The notes: generated by a model from the letters alone, not told the origin. Positions 27,734 to 37,617 are shown, counted from the stretch's first letter. The stretch: DNA of 64,000 nucleotides from Vibrio hippocampi (GCF_921292975.1 NZ_CAKLCM010000003.1:868001-932000); one strand, 5' to 3'. Made by a program: numbers and translations.

Positions 27734-28415
27734 AACTTAGACCTCTTAAATATTCGGATGATGAAGGTGGAAGGCTTGCAAAAAAGAGCATTTCTGGAGA
27801 GCCAAATTCATGAACCGTTTTAAGTCCATGAATCTTTCTCGCTGATTCAGTGGTAATACATGCGTCGACATTCCCCTCAGCACACAACCTTGCTGCATCG
27901 GAATTACTACTCGCATCGATTATGCTGATATGCGTCCCTGCCTTCCGTAATAGAACAGATGGGGAAGGGTGAGAAGCTATTGCAGTTGCTACTTCCAGTG
28001 ATATTTTTTTCTCTGGTTTGCAGGCTAGTTGCATGTTGTCCAACTTCATTTTGTACTGATCAAAAAAAAGCGAGTGATCATGGTTAGAAAAAAATAACTC
28101 ATGCTCCCGGAAATAAACCGCGCATGTCCATGCAAGATTCACTTCTCCATGCTTGTACTCGGATTCTGACCGGGTAACTGCCTCTTCCGGGGTTTCACAG
28201 AAAATAATGTTTTCTTTTTCTGTTAAGCCATTTTTTGTCGACCAACCATTAGCTGCCTGAGATATATTGCTGCCTTTCGGTCCTAATACGTAGTGATTCA
28301 GTCTGGTTACATAAGCGCTTCTAAACAGATTATTGGCACTGTTAAATGAGATTAGTGAGTCACTAAATGTTGGTAAGCCTAGTTCAACTGATGCTGCATT
28401 CATATTTTTATCCAT
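27720..28415 (-). CDS. prephenate dehydratase/decarboxylase (BacA)-like protein
   Basis: A 231-residue protein that I recognise only weakly. VLGPKGSNISQAANGW resembles the GP-x-G-[TS]-x-[ST]-x-x-A opening of prephenate dehydratase. IIDASSNSDAARLCAEGNVD then ACITTESARKIHGL resembles the second lobe, where A-A-I-[AG]-x-x-x-A-A-x-x-YGL is typical. The BacA decarboxylase of bacilysin synthesis has the same fold. There is no ACT domain. It is the first gene of the operon and is divergent from the Lrp regulator by 94 bases. If the match is real it would supply a prephenate-derived or arylpyruvate-type precursor; that is inference. Confidence 0.5.
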   Translation of the reverse strand: MDKNMNAASVELGLPTFSDSLISFNSANNLFRSAYVTRLNHYVLGPKGSNISQAANGWSTKNGLTEKENIIFCETPEEAVTRSESEYKHGEVNLAWTCAVYFREHELFFSNHDHSLFFDQYKMKLDNMQLACKPEKKISLEVATAIASHPSPSVLLRKAGTHISIIDASSNSDAARLCAEGNVDACITTESARKIHGLKTVHEFGSPEMLFFASLPPSSSEYLRGLSYEFR

Positions 28416-28509
28416 ATGATTTAATTGATACTATCCTGCCAAACCTGACGGAAATAATTTTGTTGATTTTTGTCCTCATTAGTTTCAATATGGGTAAATT
28501 ATTTCTAAA

Positions 28510-28998
28510 TTGAGCGCTAAAGTGAAAAATATTACCGGAAGGATGCATCGTTCCGATGTAGATATACTTGAGGAGCTACAAAATGACAGCCGTGTCACCG
28601 TTAGTGAGTTAGCAGACAGGGTTAATTTAAGTGATAGCCCATGTTGGCGAAGATGGAAGAAGCTGGAAGAAGAGGGGTATATTACCGGTTACAGCGCCAC
28701 GTTGGATAGAAAAAAGCTGGGTCTGCAAGTTGTTGGCTTTAGTCAGATAAGATTAAACAGCCATCACCCGATAGACACAGAGAAATTTGAACTTGCAATA
28801 CGGGAGTTTAACTGGGTAATGACCTGCTTCTGTATTACAGGGGAAGCTGATTTTATTGTTCAAATCGTTGCCAACAACCTTGACCAGTACTACGAAAGAG
28901 CATCGGAGTTAAGAAGACTACCTTATGTGTGGTCTATTCAGTCTAGTATTGCTATTAAAGAAGTGAAGAATACCAACCAGCTCCCTCTAAGGAATTAA
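28510..28998 (+). CDS. Lrp/AsnC-family transcriptional regulator
   Basis: A 162-residue feast/famine regulator. The N-terminal HTH reads DVDILEELQNDSRVTVSELA then VNLSDSPCWRRWKKLEEEGY, and a C-terminal RAM domain of about 80 residues binds amino acids. The start is uncertain: TTG 28510, GTG 28522 and ATG 28543 are in frame, and the family usually begins just before DVDILEEL. It is divergent from the five-gene cluster with the LysE exporter, the usual arrangement for an amino-acid-responsive regulator of efflux. Confidence 0.88.
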   Translation: MSAKVKNITGRMHRSDVDILEELQNDSRVTVSELADRVNLSDSPCWRRWKKLEEEGYITGYSATLDRKKLGLQVVGFSQIRLNSHHPIDTEKFELAIREFNWVMTCFCITGEADFIVQIVANNLDQYYERASELRRLPYVWSIQSSIAIKEVKNTNQLPLRN

Positions 28999-29169
28999 AG
29001 ATAACGGTAATTCCGGGTAGGTATAGCTAACCCTTATGGTGGTTACGCTGATGGTATTAGTTCATACAGAATGCATGGATATGCTAATATATTGCAATTT
29101 AATTTCGAAAAAAGCTGAATGCATGATAAAAGGAGCTGTCCAATTCCGTGGAAAAATGACCATTGAACC

Positions 29170-29484
29170 TTATTCTTTTAGGCTGCCGAAGTAGGCTTTC
29201 TCTTTCTTTAAGAATTCATTCTCCATCTCTGTCATCTCCAGTCGCTTCTTCAACTCTCGAACTTCTTTCTCAAGTTGAGTAACGGAATTTTCTGACCCTC
29301 GGCTTGGAATGGGGTTTGAAGTGTTCTTTTTTGAGGTCAATTGACGTCTCTATTTGGTTAAAAGTGATGGGTGAATATTTAAAGATTCTGCCACTAACTT
29401 TACCGTATCTGGGGAATTTAGTGATTGTTGAACTGCTTTTCTTTTAAATTCGTCTGAATATTGTTTGCGAGAGGTGATTTGCAT
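29170..29484 (-). pseudogene. IS3-family orfA with internal stop (remnant)
   Basis: A 105-codon frame from ATG 29484. It reads MQITSRKQYSDEFKRKAVQQ, an IS3 orfA helix-turn-helix start, and ends with a leucine-zipper-like segment (VRELKKRLEMTEMENEFLKK) and YFGSLKE. An amber codon at 29350-29352 replaces the Trp of the usual LLTKWRR. No orfB follows; the sequence changes near 29140. It points the same way as the 3' remnant at 24818-24922. Confidence 0.85.
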
Positions 29485-29510
29485 GACACCTAATCCTTAT
29501 ATTAGGTGTC
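29483..29510. repeat. inverted repeat upstream of the IS3 orfA remnant
   Basis: TGACACCTAAT and ATTAGGTGTCA form an 11-bp palindrome with a short central spacer just upstream of the orfA start codon. It may be part of the IS leader or act as a terminator for yejF reading on the other side; the T-run at 29516-29520 is on the plus strand. Confidence 0.6.
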
Positions 29511-29540
29511 ATGCCTTTTTTATGATTAGTACGTAAAGTG

Positions 29541-31148
29541 CTAAACAGAGGATAGAGAGACTAAGGTCTGGGTGTACTCATGTTGGGGTTGTGCAAACAT
29601 TTGTTGAGTGTTGCCATGCTCAACGATCTCGCCGTTACGCATCACAATAGTATGGTGGCACAAGGACTTAACCACTGTTAGGTCATGGCTGATAAACAGA
29701 TAGGTCAGACCATACTTAATCTGTAATGTTTTCAACAAATCCAATACTTGAGCTTGCACGGTGCGGTCTAGAGATGACGTTGGTTCATCGAGCAAGATAA
29801 ATTCCGGTTTGAGAATCAAAGCACGCGCAATGGCAATTCGCTGTCTTTGCCCACCAGAAAATTCATTTGGATAGCGATGACGCGTTTCAGGATCTAAGTC
29901 TACTTCACGCATGACATCGCATATCATGTCATCGAGTGTCGCTTCGTGATGATCAAAATGCACCTTTAGCCCTTCACCAATCACTTGAGCCACTGACATT
30001 CGCGGGTTCAATGCTGAAAATGGGTCTTGAAACACCACCTGCATTCGACTGCGAAACGGCAGCATCCCTTTGCGATCGAGGTTAGCGATGGATTGACCAT
30101 CGTATTCAATACTTCCCTCACTGGCGACCAATTTAAGGATTGCCATGCCGGTGGTTGATTTACCTGAGCCACTTTCTCCGACTAAACCGATAGAGTAGCC
30201 TCGCTGCAATTGGAAATTCATATCGGTCACTGCTTTGACATGATCGACCACTCGCTGGAACAAGCCGCCCTTAATAGGGAACCATACTTTCAGTTTATCG
30301 ACCGACAATAAGGTTTTTGCTTCACTGTCCACCTCAACAGGCAGACCGCGAGGGTCGGATTCAATCAGCTTTTTGGTATAAGGATGACTCGGCTGAGTGA
30401 ACAAGGTTTTACATTCATTTACTTCGACTAGATTCCCTTGCTGCATGACGGCAACACGGTCAGCAATTCGACGCACAATACTCAGATCATGGGTGATAAA
30501 CAGCATCGCCATACCGAGTTCTTGTTGTAGCTCTTTGAGTAGATCTAAAATTTGCGCTTGCACGGAGACATCCAATGCCGTGGTCGGCTCATCAGCGATC
30601 AACAGTTCTGGCTCGTTGCTGAGCGCCATCGCAATCATGACCCTTTGTCGTTCACCACCGGATAACTCATGAGGATAGGCATTGATCTTCTGCTGCGGCT
30701 CACGTATGCCGACCTTTGTTAGCCATTCTATCGCTAACTGCTCCGCTTTTCGGGTACGCATGCCACGGTGGATTGCCAAGGTTTCCACCAATTGCTTGCC
30801 TATCTTATGCAGCGGATTTAACGACACCATTGGCTCTTGAAAGATCATGCCAATACGACCGCCGCGAATACCACGCAACTGTCGTTCAGAGCAGCTCAAC
30901 ATATCAATACCATCGAAGGTGATACTGCCCTGTAAATAGTGACTCGAACCCTTGGGTAACAGTTTCATCACTGAGTTTGCTGTCACGGATTTTCCCGATC
31001 CACTCTCGCCCACTAAGGCTAAGGTTTCACCCTTTTTTATCGCCAGTGATACTCCCTCTGTGACGGTTCTGACATCGTCACCGCGTCCAAAACCCACCGA
31101 GAGATTTTCAATAGTCAGTACCGCGGCACTTTGATTTATATCCGACAT
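29541..31148 (-). CDS. yejF: peptide ABC transporter, dual ATP-binding protein YejF
   Basis: A 535-residue fusion of two ABC ATPases. Domain 1 has Walker A GESGSGKSVT, signature LSGGERQRVMIAMA and Walker B LLIADEPTTALD. Domain 2 has GESGSGKSTTG, FSGGQRQRIAIARA and FILLDEPTSSLD. It energises import by YejA-YejB-YejE. The frame is open to a start at 31193 inside yejE; ATG 31148 (MSDINQSAAV) is closest to the family start and has GAGAG upstream, while ATG 31169 is an alternative. Confidence 0.94.
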   Translation of the reverse strand: MSDINQSAAVLTIENLSVGFGRGDDVRTVTEGVSLAIKKGETLALVGESGSGKSVTANSVMKLLPKGSSHYLQGSITFDGIDMLSCSERQLRGIRGGRIGMIFQEPMVSLNPLHKIGKQLVETLAIHRGMRTRKAEQLAIEWLTKVGIREPQQKINAYPHELSGGERQRVMIAMALSNEPELLIADEPTTALDVSVQAQILDLLKELQQELGMAMLFITHDLSIVRRIADRVAVMQQGNLVEVNECKTLFTQPSHPYTKKLIESDPRGLPVEVDSEAKTLLSVDKLKVWFPIKGGLFQRVVDHVKAVTDMNFQLQRGYSIGLVGESGSGKSTTGMAILKLVASEGSIEYDGQSIANLDRKGMLPFRSRMQVVFQDPFSALNPRMSVAQVIGEGLKVHFDHHEATLDDMICDVMREVDLDPETRHRYPNEFSGGQRQRIAIARALILKPEFILLDEPTSSLDRTVQAQVLDLLKTLQIKYGLTYLFISHDLTVVKSLCHHTIVMRNGEIVEHGNTQQMFAQPQHEYTQTLVSLSSV

Positions 31149-31161
31149 ATTACTCTCTTTA

Positions 31162-32184
31162 TTATCCATGTTGGTGAGGGTCAAAGGCATCACGCACCGC
31201 CTCGCCAGCGAAAACCAGTAAGGTCAACATGACAGACAGAACCGCAAACGCGGATAAGCCCAACCACGGCGCTTGCAAATTGGCTTTACCTTGCGCTAAT
31301 AACTCACCTAAAGAAGGCGAACCCGCCGGCAAACCAAAGCCCAGAAAATCAAGCGATGTCAGTGTGGTGACCGAGCCAGAAAGAATAAACGGCATCATGG
31401 TTAGCGACGCCACCATGGCATTCGGCAGCATATGACGCAGCATAATCCGTTTATCATCCACCCCCATGGCATGAGCGGCTTTAACATAATCGAAATTACG
31501 GCATCGTAAAAATTCAGCACGTACCACGCCGACCAAACTCATCCAGCTAAACAGCACCATAATGCCCAGCAGCCACCAAAAATTGGGTTCCACAAAACTC
31601 GATAAGATGATCAGCAAAAATAGCGTTGGCATCCCTGACCAGACTTCAATAAATCGCTGCCCAAGCAGATCGAGCCAACCTCCGTAGTAGCCTTGCGTCG
31701 CGCCCACTGCCACACCAACAATGCTCGACACCAGGGTAAGGATAAAACCAAACAGCACCGAGATCCTAAAGCCGTAAATAATACGCGCCAGTACATCCCT
31801 ACCCTTATCATCGGTGCCCAACCAGTTAACGCTGTCTGGCGCAGAAGGCACCGAGGCAACGATGTCATAATTGATGGTGTCATAACTAAAGCGAATCAGT
31901 GGCCAGATAATAAAGCCCTGCTCTTGAATTAACTCAATAACGTAAGGATCGGTGTAGTCCGCTTCGGTCTCAAACTCGCCACCAAATTCGGTCTCGGCAT
32001 ATTGATAAGCGATGGGGTAATACCATTGATTATCGTATTCGACTAATAACGGCTTATCGTTAGCAATCAGCTCTGCGAACAGGCTAAGGAAAAATAGAAT
32101 AAAGAACAGCCAAGTCGACCAGTAGCCACGTTTATTGCTTTTAAATCTCTGCCAGCGCGCTTGGGTGAGTGGGTTCATCGCCAT
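31162..32184 (-). CDS. yejE: peptide ABC transporter permease YejE
   Basis: A 340-residue inner-membrane permease with an N-terminal TM (residues about 20-40), a periplasmic segment with the YejE-typical DKPLLVEYDNQWYYP, and a BPD_transp_1 domain with five or so helices. The coupling motif is AAHAMGVDDKRIMLRHMLPN. It immediately follows yejB without a gap. Function: heterodimer with YejB for import of oligopeptides (microcin C type). Confidence 0.95.
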   Translation of the reverse strand: MAMNPLTQARWQRFKSNKRGYWSTWLFFILFFLSLFAELIANDKPLLVEYDNQWYYPIAYQYAETEFGGEFETEADYTDPYVIELIQEQGFIIWPLIRFSYDTINYDIVASVPSAPDSVNWLGTDDKGRDVLARIIYGFRISVLFGFILTLVSSIVGVAVGATQGYYGGWLDLLGQRFIEVWSGMPTLFLLIILSSFVEPNFWWLLGIMVLFSWMSLVGVVRAEFLRCRNFDYVKAAHAMGVDDKRIMLRHMLPNAMVASLTMMPFILSGSVTTLTSLDFLGFGLPAGSPSLGELLAQGKANLQAPWLGLSAFAVLSVMLTLLVFAGEAVRDAFDPHQHG

Positions 32185-33273
32185 TTATCGCGCCTCAAAG
32201 TCAATACGTGGGTCAACCCAGGTATAGGTTAAGTCAGAAATAATACTCAAAATCAGACCCAATAACGTCATGATATACAGTGAACTAAATACCACTGGGT
32301 AATCGCGTTGAATGGTTGATTCAAAGCCCAATAAACCAATACCTTCGAGCGAGAACATCACTTCGATCAACATTGAACCCGTGAAGAAAATACTGATAAA
32401 CGCACTCGGGAAACCAGCAATGATAATCAACATCGCATTTCTAAAGACGTGCTTGTAGAGAATGCTACGCTCATCCAACCCTTTGGCTCGAGCCGTGACC
32501 ACGTATTGCTTGTTTATCTCATCGAGAAAGGAGTTCTTGGTCAGCATACTCAAGGTAGCAAAGCCCCCAATCACCATCGCGAGGATCGGTAGGGTCAAAT
32601 GCCAAAAGTAATCCAAGATCTGTTGGTACCAATTGAGTTGGTCAAAGTTACTCGACACTAAGCCGCGCAGCGGGAACCAACTAAAATAGTTACCGCTGGC
32701 AAACAAAATGATCAGAATAATGGCAAATAAGAAGCCCGGTATGGCATAACCGACAATAATCATGGCGCTTGACCAAACATCAAAGCGGGAGCCGTGGTGA
32801 ATCGCTTTCAGTATGCCTAAAGGAATTGAAATCAAATAGATGATTAGCGTGCTCCATAACCCAAGGGAAATGGAGACCGGCAATCGATCTTTAATCAGAT
32901 CAATCACGTTACCGCCTCGGAATAAACTGTCGCCAAAATTAAACATGGCGTAGTTTTTCAGCATATCGAAATAACGCACGTGAATCGGCTTATCAAAACC
33001 AAACTGCTGCTTGATAGCCTCTACCACTTCCGGGTCTAACCCGCGCGAGCCCTTGTACCCTGTTGCTTCGTCACCGGAGCCCGATTCAAGTTCGACCTCC
33101 GTGCCGCCGCCACTAAAGCGCTCCATAACACCGGAATTCAAGCCCTGCATCTGCGCAATCGCTTGTTCAACCGGACCACCGGGTGCGATCTGAATAATAA
33201 AGAAATTGATGGTGATAATGGCCCAGAGTGTGGGTATCACCAACAATAATCGCCTGAATATATAGGCTGCCAT
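32185..33273 (-). CDS. yejB: peptide ABC transporter permease YejB
   Basis: A 362-residue permease. [20 protein letters not shown] is the standard DppB/YejB first helix; the N-terminal periplasmic part contains a Gly/Glu-rich stretch typical of YejB ([20 protein letters not shown]). The EAA loop is visible as [20 protein letters not shown]. It is 9 bases after yejA. Confidence 0.95.
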   Translation of the reverse strand: MAAYIFRRLLLVIPTLWAIITINFFIIQIAPGGPVEQAIAQMQGLNSGVMERFSGGGTEVELESGSGDEATGYKGSRGLDPEVVEAIKQQFGFDKPIHVRYFDMLKNYAMFNFGDSLFRGGNVIDLIKDRLPVSISLGLWSTLIIYLISIPLGILKAIHHGSRFDVWSSAMIIVGYAIPGFLFAIILIILFASGNYFSWFPLRGLVSSNFDQLNWYQQILDYFWHLTLPILAMVIGGFATLSMLTKNSFLDEINKQYVVTARAKGLDERSILYKHVFRNAMLIIIAGFPSAFISIFFTGSMLIEVMFSLEGIGLLGFESTIQRDYPVVFSSLYIMTLLGLILSIISDLTYTWVDPRIDFEAR

Positions 33274-33282
33274 CAGTCCCTC

Positions 33283-35094
33283 TTAACGACGTTTTTCTGG
33301 TAATTGTTCAGCTTTCTGTTTCGATACCCACCAAGTGTCGATACCTAAATCATAGGTAGGTAAGACAGCAGGACGCTCGAATTTATCCCAGGTCGCAACT
33401 CGATATTTTTTGATATACCACTGAGGAATAATGTAATAATTCCATTGCAGCACACGATCAAACGCTCGACCCAACGCCAATAGTTTATCTGGGTTATCTT
33501 GACTGTCAGCGATCTGGTCGGTCAGCGAATCAATCACTGGATCCATCACACCCGCGGTGTTGTAGGTCGAATCAATAAAGTTAGAATTCCAAACAATTTT
33601 CAGATCCGAATTAGGATAGGCATTGGCGTAATACGATGAAGAAACCATATCAAAGTCTCGGTCTCGCAGACGCTTGGTGTATTGAGTGGTGTCGATGGTA
33701 CGGATACGCATGTCTATCCCCATCGCGCGCATATTCTTTTGAATCGGAATGGCGTAACGCTCGGTAGTCGGGCTATAGATAAGCAATTCAAAGCTTAATC
33801 GCTCACCCGTTTCTACATGGGTCATCACTTTGTTTTTCAGTTCCCAACCTGCTTCTTTAAGCAGTGCAAACGCCTTGCGCATCTGTGGACGAATTCGACC
33901 CGAACCATCGGTGACGGGTGGATTGTATTCTTCAGTAAATACTCGCGCAGGAATCGACGCTTTAAACGGTGTCAGCACCTCAAGTTCCGCCTTGCTTGGC
34001 AATCCTTTCGCTTCATATGGGGTATTTTGGAAGTAGCTACGAGTACGCGTGTACTGGTCGTAGAACATATTTTTGTTCATCCACTGAAAGTCCATCGCGT
34101 AATTTAATGCTTCACGAACCTTAGGATCTTTGAACACTTCACGTTGGGTATTGAACACGAACGCCTGAGTCGCCATCGGCTTATGGTGTTCAATCTCTTG
34201 TTTGATGATATAGCCCTTGTCGAAATTCACGCCAGTGTATGAACTTGCCCAAAACTTGGCGCTCGATTCCTCACGAATATCGAACTCTCCTGCTTTGAAC
34301 GCTTCAAGCATCACCGTATCATCACGATAGTAATCGTATTGGACAGTGTTGAAGTTATGGCGACCAACATTGACCGGCAATGACTTAGCCCAGTAGTTAT
34401 CATCCAACTGATAAGTCACACTCTGACCAATCTTATAATCAACGATTTTATAAGCACCGCTACCAACTGGTGGCTCATTTAGCGGTTCTGAAAAGTTCTT
34501 ATCTTTCCAAAAGTGCTCAGGTAAAACGCGCGTTGCTTGAGCAAAACTAAACAGCTTTTCTTTATTGCCCGCCGACATTTCGATACGCACTTTGTGCTCT
34601 GACACCGCAGTCACCGACTTGATGTCTTTATAATAAGCTCGATATTGCGGAACCCCTTCCGTCATAAACTTATTGAAGGTGAAAGCCACATCACTGGCGG
34701 TGATTGGATGACCATCATTAAATTTCGCATTGGGATTCAACTCCAGCTCCATCCACATGTAATCATCTGAATAGCGCAGGCTTTGGGTGATCAACGGATA
34801 ATAGCTGTCTATCTCATCACTGGGTGAGAACATCAAGGTATCGTAGAGATTACCGGACGCCGCAGCGGCAACACCGCGTGAGGCAAAACGGTTAAAATTA
34901 TCGTAGGTGCCGATCCGACCGTAAGTCACTCGACCATACTTGGGGGCGTTGGGATTGACATATTCAAAGTGGGTGAAGTTATCTGGGTATTTTGCCTGCC
35001 CAAATCCCACCAAGGTGGTGGTTTCAATTACATTGGCGGCAAAACAGTTAGCAGAGAGTAGCGCTAACCATCCAAGTTTAGAAATCGACGTCAT
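33283..35094 (-). CDS. yejA: peptide ABC transporter substrate-binding protein YejA
   Basis: A 603-residue periplasmic SBP_bac_5 protein with a signal peptide (LGWLALLSANCFA). Conserved features include WMELELNPNAKFNDGHPITA, DVAFTFNKF and the C-terminal IIPQWYIKKYRVATWDKFER, matching YejA. It is first in the yejABEF operon. In enterobacteria the transporter imports microcin C and peptides and contributes to peptide resistance; the local substrate is unknown. Confidence 0.95.
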   Translation of the reverse strand: MTSISKLGWLALLSANCFAANVIETTTLVGFGQAKYPDNFTHFEYVNPNAPKYGRVTYGRIGTYDNFNRFASRGVAAAASGNLYDTLMFSPSDEIDSYYPLITQSLRYSDDYMWMELELNPNAKFNDGHPITASDVAFTFNKFMTEGVPQYRAYYKDIKSVTAVSEHKVRIEMSAGNKEKLFSFAQATRVLPEHFWKDKNFSEPLNEPPVGSGAYKIVDYKIGQSVTYQLDDNYWAKSLPVNVGRHNFNTVQYDYYRDDTVMLEAFKAGEFDIREESSAKFWASSYTGVNFDKGYIIKQEIEHHKPMATQAFVFNTQREVFKDPKVREALNYAMDFQWMNKNMFYDQYTRTRSYFQNTPYEAKGLPSKAELEVLTPFKASIPARVFTEEYNPPVTDGSGRIRPQMRKAFALLKEAGWELKNKVMTHVETGERLSFELLIYSPTTERYAIPIQKNMRAMGIDMRIRTIDTTQYTKRLRDRDFDMVSSSYYANAYPNSDLKIVWNSNFIDSTYNTAGVMDPVIDSLTDQIADSQDNPDKLLALGRAFDRVLQWNYYIIPQWYIKKYRVATWDKFERPAVLPTYDLGIDTWWVSKQKAEQLPEKRR

Positions 35095-35715
35095 CCTTTT
35101 CCCTTAATCGCTGATAGCAAGCGGGTTGCGATTGCGCTCGCTTAAACGCTGCTTTCAAAAGTTATTCTATTCCATATCTCTATCATGAGAGCTTGTTGTG
35201 AAACGCGTATTAACCATGCCGCAGAGTCACTCAAAACTGGGCATGTCACAGCATACCATTGCTCATGATGAAACCTTATTATATTTACAAGACCCATATT
35301 CCGATGGTAAATATTTCAATGGTAAATGCTTCGATGACCAATATGTCGAGCGTCTATAGATTGTGCCTTGCCACTCAACTGACACCACCATGGAACATTG
35401 GGTGCACGATGCATACTAAAGCCTAGTTATTCTAATTTGAAGCTAGCGAATAAAATTTGAGTCTAAGTATTATAAATAGCTGTATTTCACCGAGTTTTCA
35501 AGGCTTGGAGGGCAAAGCACAGGGAAAAGTCGTTAACTGATATAAATGACTATGCAAAGCGCAAGGCAACACCACCCACATTGTTCGATCAAAACCCAAA
35601 AGTACGTTCCAATACCAAAAATCAAAATATCCCGGTCACGTTTGCTACACAGCTAACCATTACGTCATATACTTAATTGTTAAGCGAATATTTATAATGC
35701 AAAGGAGTGTCATTC
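35095..35715. other. intergenic region upstream of yejA
   Basis: About 620 bases. The first part should carry the yejA promoter. A 53-codon frame with GTG at 35198 and stop at 35357-35359 lacks an SD and is not called as a gene. Nothing else stands out. Confidence 0.4.
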
Positions 35716-35874
35716 ATGAGAGTGATTGCAATCATCGGTTTATCGGTACTAGTTTGGGGTTGTGCGAGCAGTGACACAGATATGGACTCTCGTGCCATGT
35801 CTGAAAAAATACAACACGAGGAACAAATACAACAACAGCGCTGCGCGGCGCTCGGTGACTTGAATTGTCAATGA
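35716..35874 (+). CDS. small lipoprotein, 52 residues
   Basis: MRVIAIIGLSVLVWGC is a short type II signal peptide with lipobox VWGC; the acylated cysteine is residue 16. A hydrophilic mature part follows, with a Gln/Glu-rich helix (EKIQHEEQIQQQ) and two cysteines (RCAALGDLNC). An excellent SD (AAGGAG at 35701-35706) precedes the ATG. It is too short for usual gene-finding cutoffs. Its role is unknown; it is probably an outer- or inner-membrane lipoprotein. Confidence 0.75.
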   Translation: MRVIAIIGLSVLVWGCASSDTDMDSRAMSEKIQHEEQIQQQRCAALGDLNCQ

Positions 35875-36114
35875 TTACAAAAATCGCGCAAGTGGGCACT
35901 ATAGAATAAGTTCATTAATGTAAAATTAGCTTCATAAACCTTTGGGGTTATTAGGGGTTGGACGGGTTCAAACCATTAGGAAACAGGCGGGGCTATAAAG
36001 CTCCCTTCGATTCTGAAACTCACTGTTTAGGCGTAAAAAATGTTATATCCGGTAGCAATTGAAAAAGGGACAGAAACCACGGCCTTTGGTGCTGTGTTCC
36101 CCGATGCCAAAAAA

Positions 36115-36138
36115 AAGAGAGACCATTCGGTCTCTCTT
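36115..36138. terminator. bidirectional Rho-independent terminator after gcvT
   Basis: AAGAGAGACC and GGTCTCTCTT form a 10-bp perfect stem with a 4-base loop. On the minus strand it follows gcvT by about 60 bases and is followed by a long T-run. Confidence 0.9.
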
Positions 36139-36198
36139 CAATAATTATCCAATCAGCTTTCGCCTCATTGCTAGGGCTTGCGATAACTCTTAATCGAC

Positions 36199-37332
36199 TT
36201 AACCACGGTAGTATCGTTGTGGCACAAACGGCATTTTCTCAACCGTCATTGGTAACAACTTGCCACGAACTTCCGCCATCACCTCGCTGCCTATCGCTGC
36301 AAACTCGGTGCTAACGTAACCCATTGAAACCGGTTTACCTGCTGTCGGTCCTGATGTACCACTGGTCACGATACCAATCTCATTACCTTGTGAATCAAAT
36401 AGCTTACACCCTTCACGAACCGGCGCTTTGCTTTGACCAATCAAACCGACTCTCTTACGATTGACTTGCTTGGATTCAATTTGTGACAGGATCACATCTG
36501 CACCGGGAAAACCACCCGCTCTTGCGCCTTCATTACGACGCACTTTTTGGATGCCCCACAATAGACTCGCTTCAACGGGCGTGGTTGTTGGGTCCAAATC
36601 GTGACCGTAAAGGCACAAACCACACTCTAAACGTAACGAGTCACGCGCCCCAAGACCAATCCATTCAACCGCATCGTTGGTCATTAATTTTTGTGCAACC
36701 GCTGCCGCATGCTCAGACGGTACAGAGATTTCAAAACCATCTTCACCGGTATAACCTGAACGACTGACGATACATTCAACACCGTCAATGGTAAGTTGCG
36801 CCACATCCATAAACAGCATTTGGCTCACTTGAGGTTGTAGCTCGGCCAGCACATCCACCGCTTGCGGACCTTGCAGTGCCAACAAAGCTCTATCTTCTAT
36901 AATCTCTAGCTCAACACCTTCTGCTAAGTGCTGTTTGAGATGCTCAATATCTTGTTGTTTACAAGCCGCATTGACCACAACAAACAAATGATCGCCCATG
37001 TTGGCCACCATTAAGTCATCCAATATTCCGCCTTGCTCATTGGTAAAAAACGCGTAGCGCTGTTTACCCGCTGGCAAATCAATAATGTCGACCGGAACCA
37101 GAGTCTCAAGCATAGCAGCGGCATTTTCGCCTTTTAAGCGCAACTGCCCCATATGCGAAACGTCAAATAGTCCCGCAGCTGCGCGACAATGTAGATGCTC
37201 TTTTTTTACACCGAGAGAATACTGCACAGGCATTTCATAGCCTGCGAACGGCACCATTTTCGCGCCAGCTTCCATGTGAAGTGAATACAGAGGAGTCTGT
37301 AATAAAGTCTGATTTTCAGATTCGTGTGCCAT
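36199..37332 (-). CDS. gcvT: glycine cleavage system T protein (aminomethyltransferase)
   Basis: A 377-residue GcvT, which transfers the aminomethyl carbon from lipoyl-GcvH to tetrahydrofolate, releasing ammonia. Visible motifs are FAGYEMPVQYSLGVKKEHLH, GLFDVSHMGQLRLKG, SRSGYTGEDGFEI and GARDSLRLECGLCLYGHDLD. The frame is open to 37404 but ATG 37332 has a GGAG SD at a proper distance. It is transcribed away from gcvH-gcvP, and a TTTCCTATAGGAAA palindrome lies about 290 bases upstream. Confidence 0.97.
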   Translation of the reverse strand: MAHESENQTLLQTPLYSLHMEAGAKMVPFAGYEMPVQYSLGVKKEHLHCRAAAGLFDVSHMGQLRLKGENAAAMLETLVPVDIIDLPAGKQRYAFFTNEQGGILDDLMVANMGDHLFVVVNAACKQQDIEHLKQHLAEGVELEIIEDRALLALQGPQAVDVLAELQPQVSQMLFMDVAQLTIDGVECIVSRSGYTGEDGFEISVPSEHAAAVAQKLMTNDAVEWIGLGARDSLRLECGLCLYGHDLDPTTTPVEASLLWGIQKVRRNEGARAGGFPGADVILSQIESKQVNRKRVGLIGQSKAPVREGCKLFDSQGNEIGIVTSGTSGPTAGKPVSMGYVSTEFAAIGSEVMAEVRGKLLPMTVEKMPFVPQRYYRG

Positions 37333-37435
37333 ATTGATCTCCATTGGCATAATTTGACGATTCAAAACAGTAACGCCCGACCAGTTCCATACACTGACCC
37401 ACAACGCCCCGCCTAATTCCCTATTTTCCTAATTA

Positions 37436-37474
37436 CCTAGCACCTAGCACCTAGCACCTAGCACCTAGCACCTA
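37436..37474. repeat. heptanucleotide repeat CCTAGCA, five perfect copies
   Basis: Perfect copies at 37436, 37443, 37450, 37457 and 37464, and a partial sixth (CCTA) at 37471. It lies upstream of gcvT, between its start and the shared regulator gene, in the probable promoter/leader region. Confidence 0.95.
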
Positions 37475-37617
37475 AATTCTAGTTTCCAATAATAAACAAG
37501 CATGCCTAGCTCAGCATCATTTAACAAGCTTGAAACACAAAAATCTCATTAAAAGCGATAAAAGGCACCAAAACAGTCCGTTTAAGCGGCGATTTACTCA
37601 GCAGATAAACGTTTGCT

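Noticed and set aside
35198..35359. 53-codon GTG-start frame between yejA and the small lipoprotein gene
   Set aside because: No SD, no recognisable motif and a start that overlaps likely promoter sequence.
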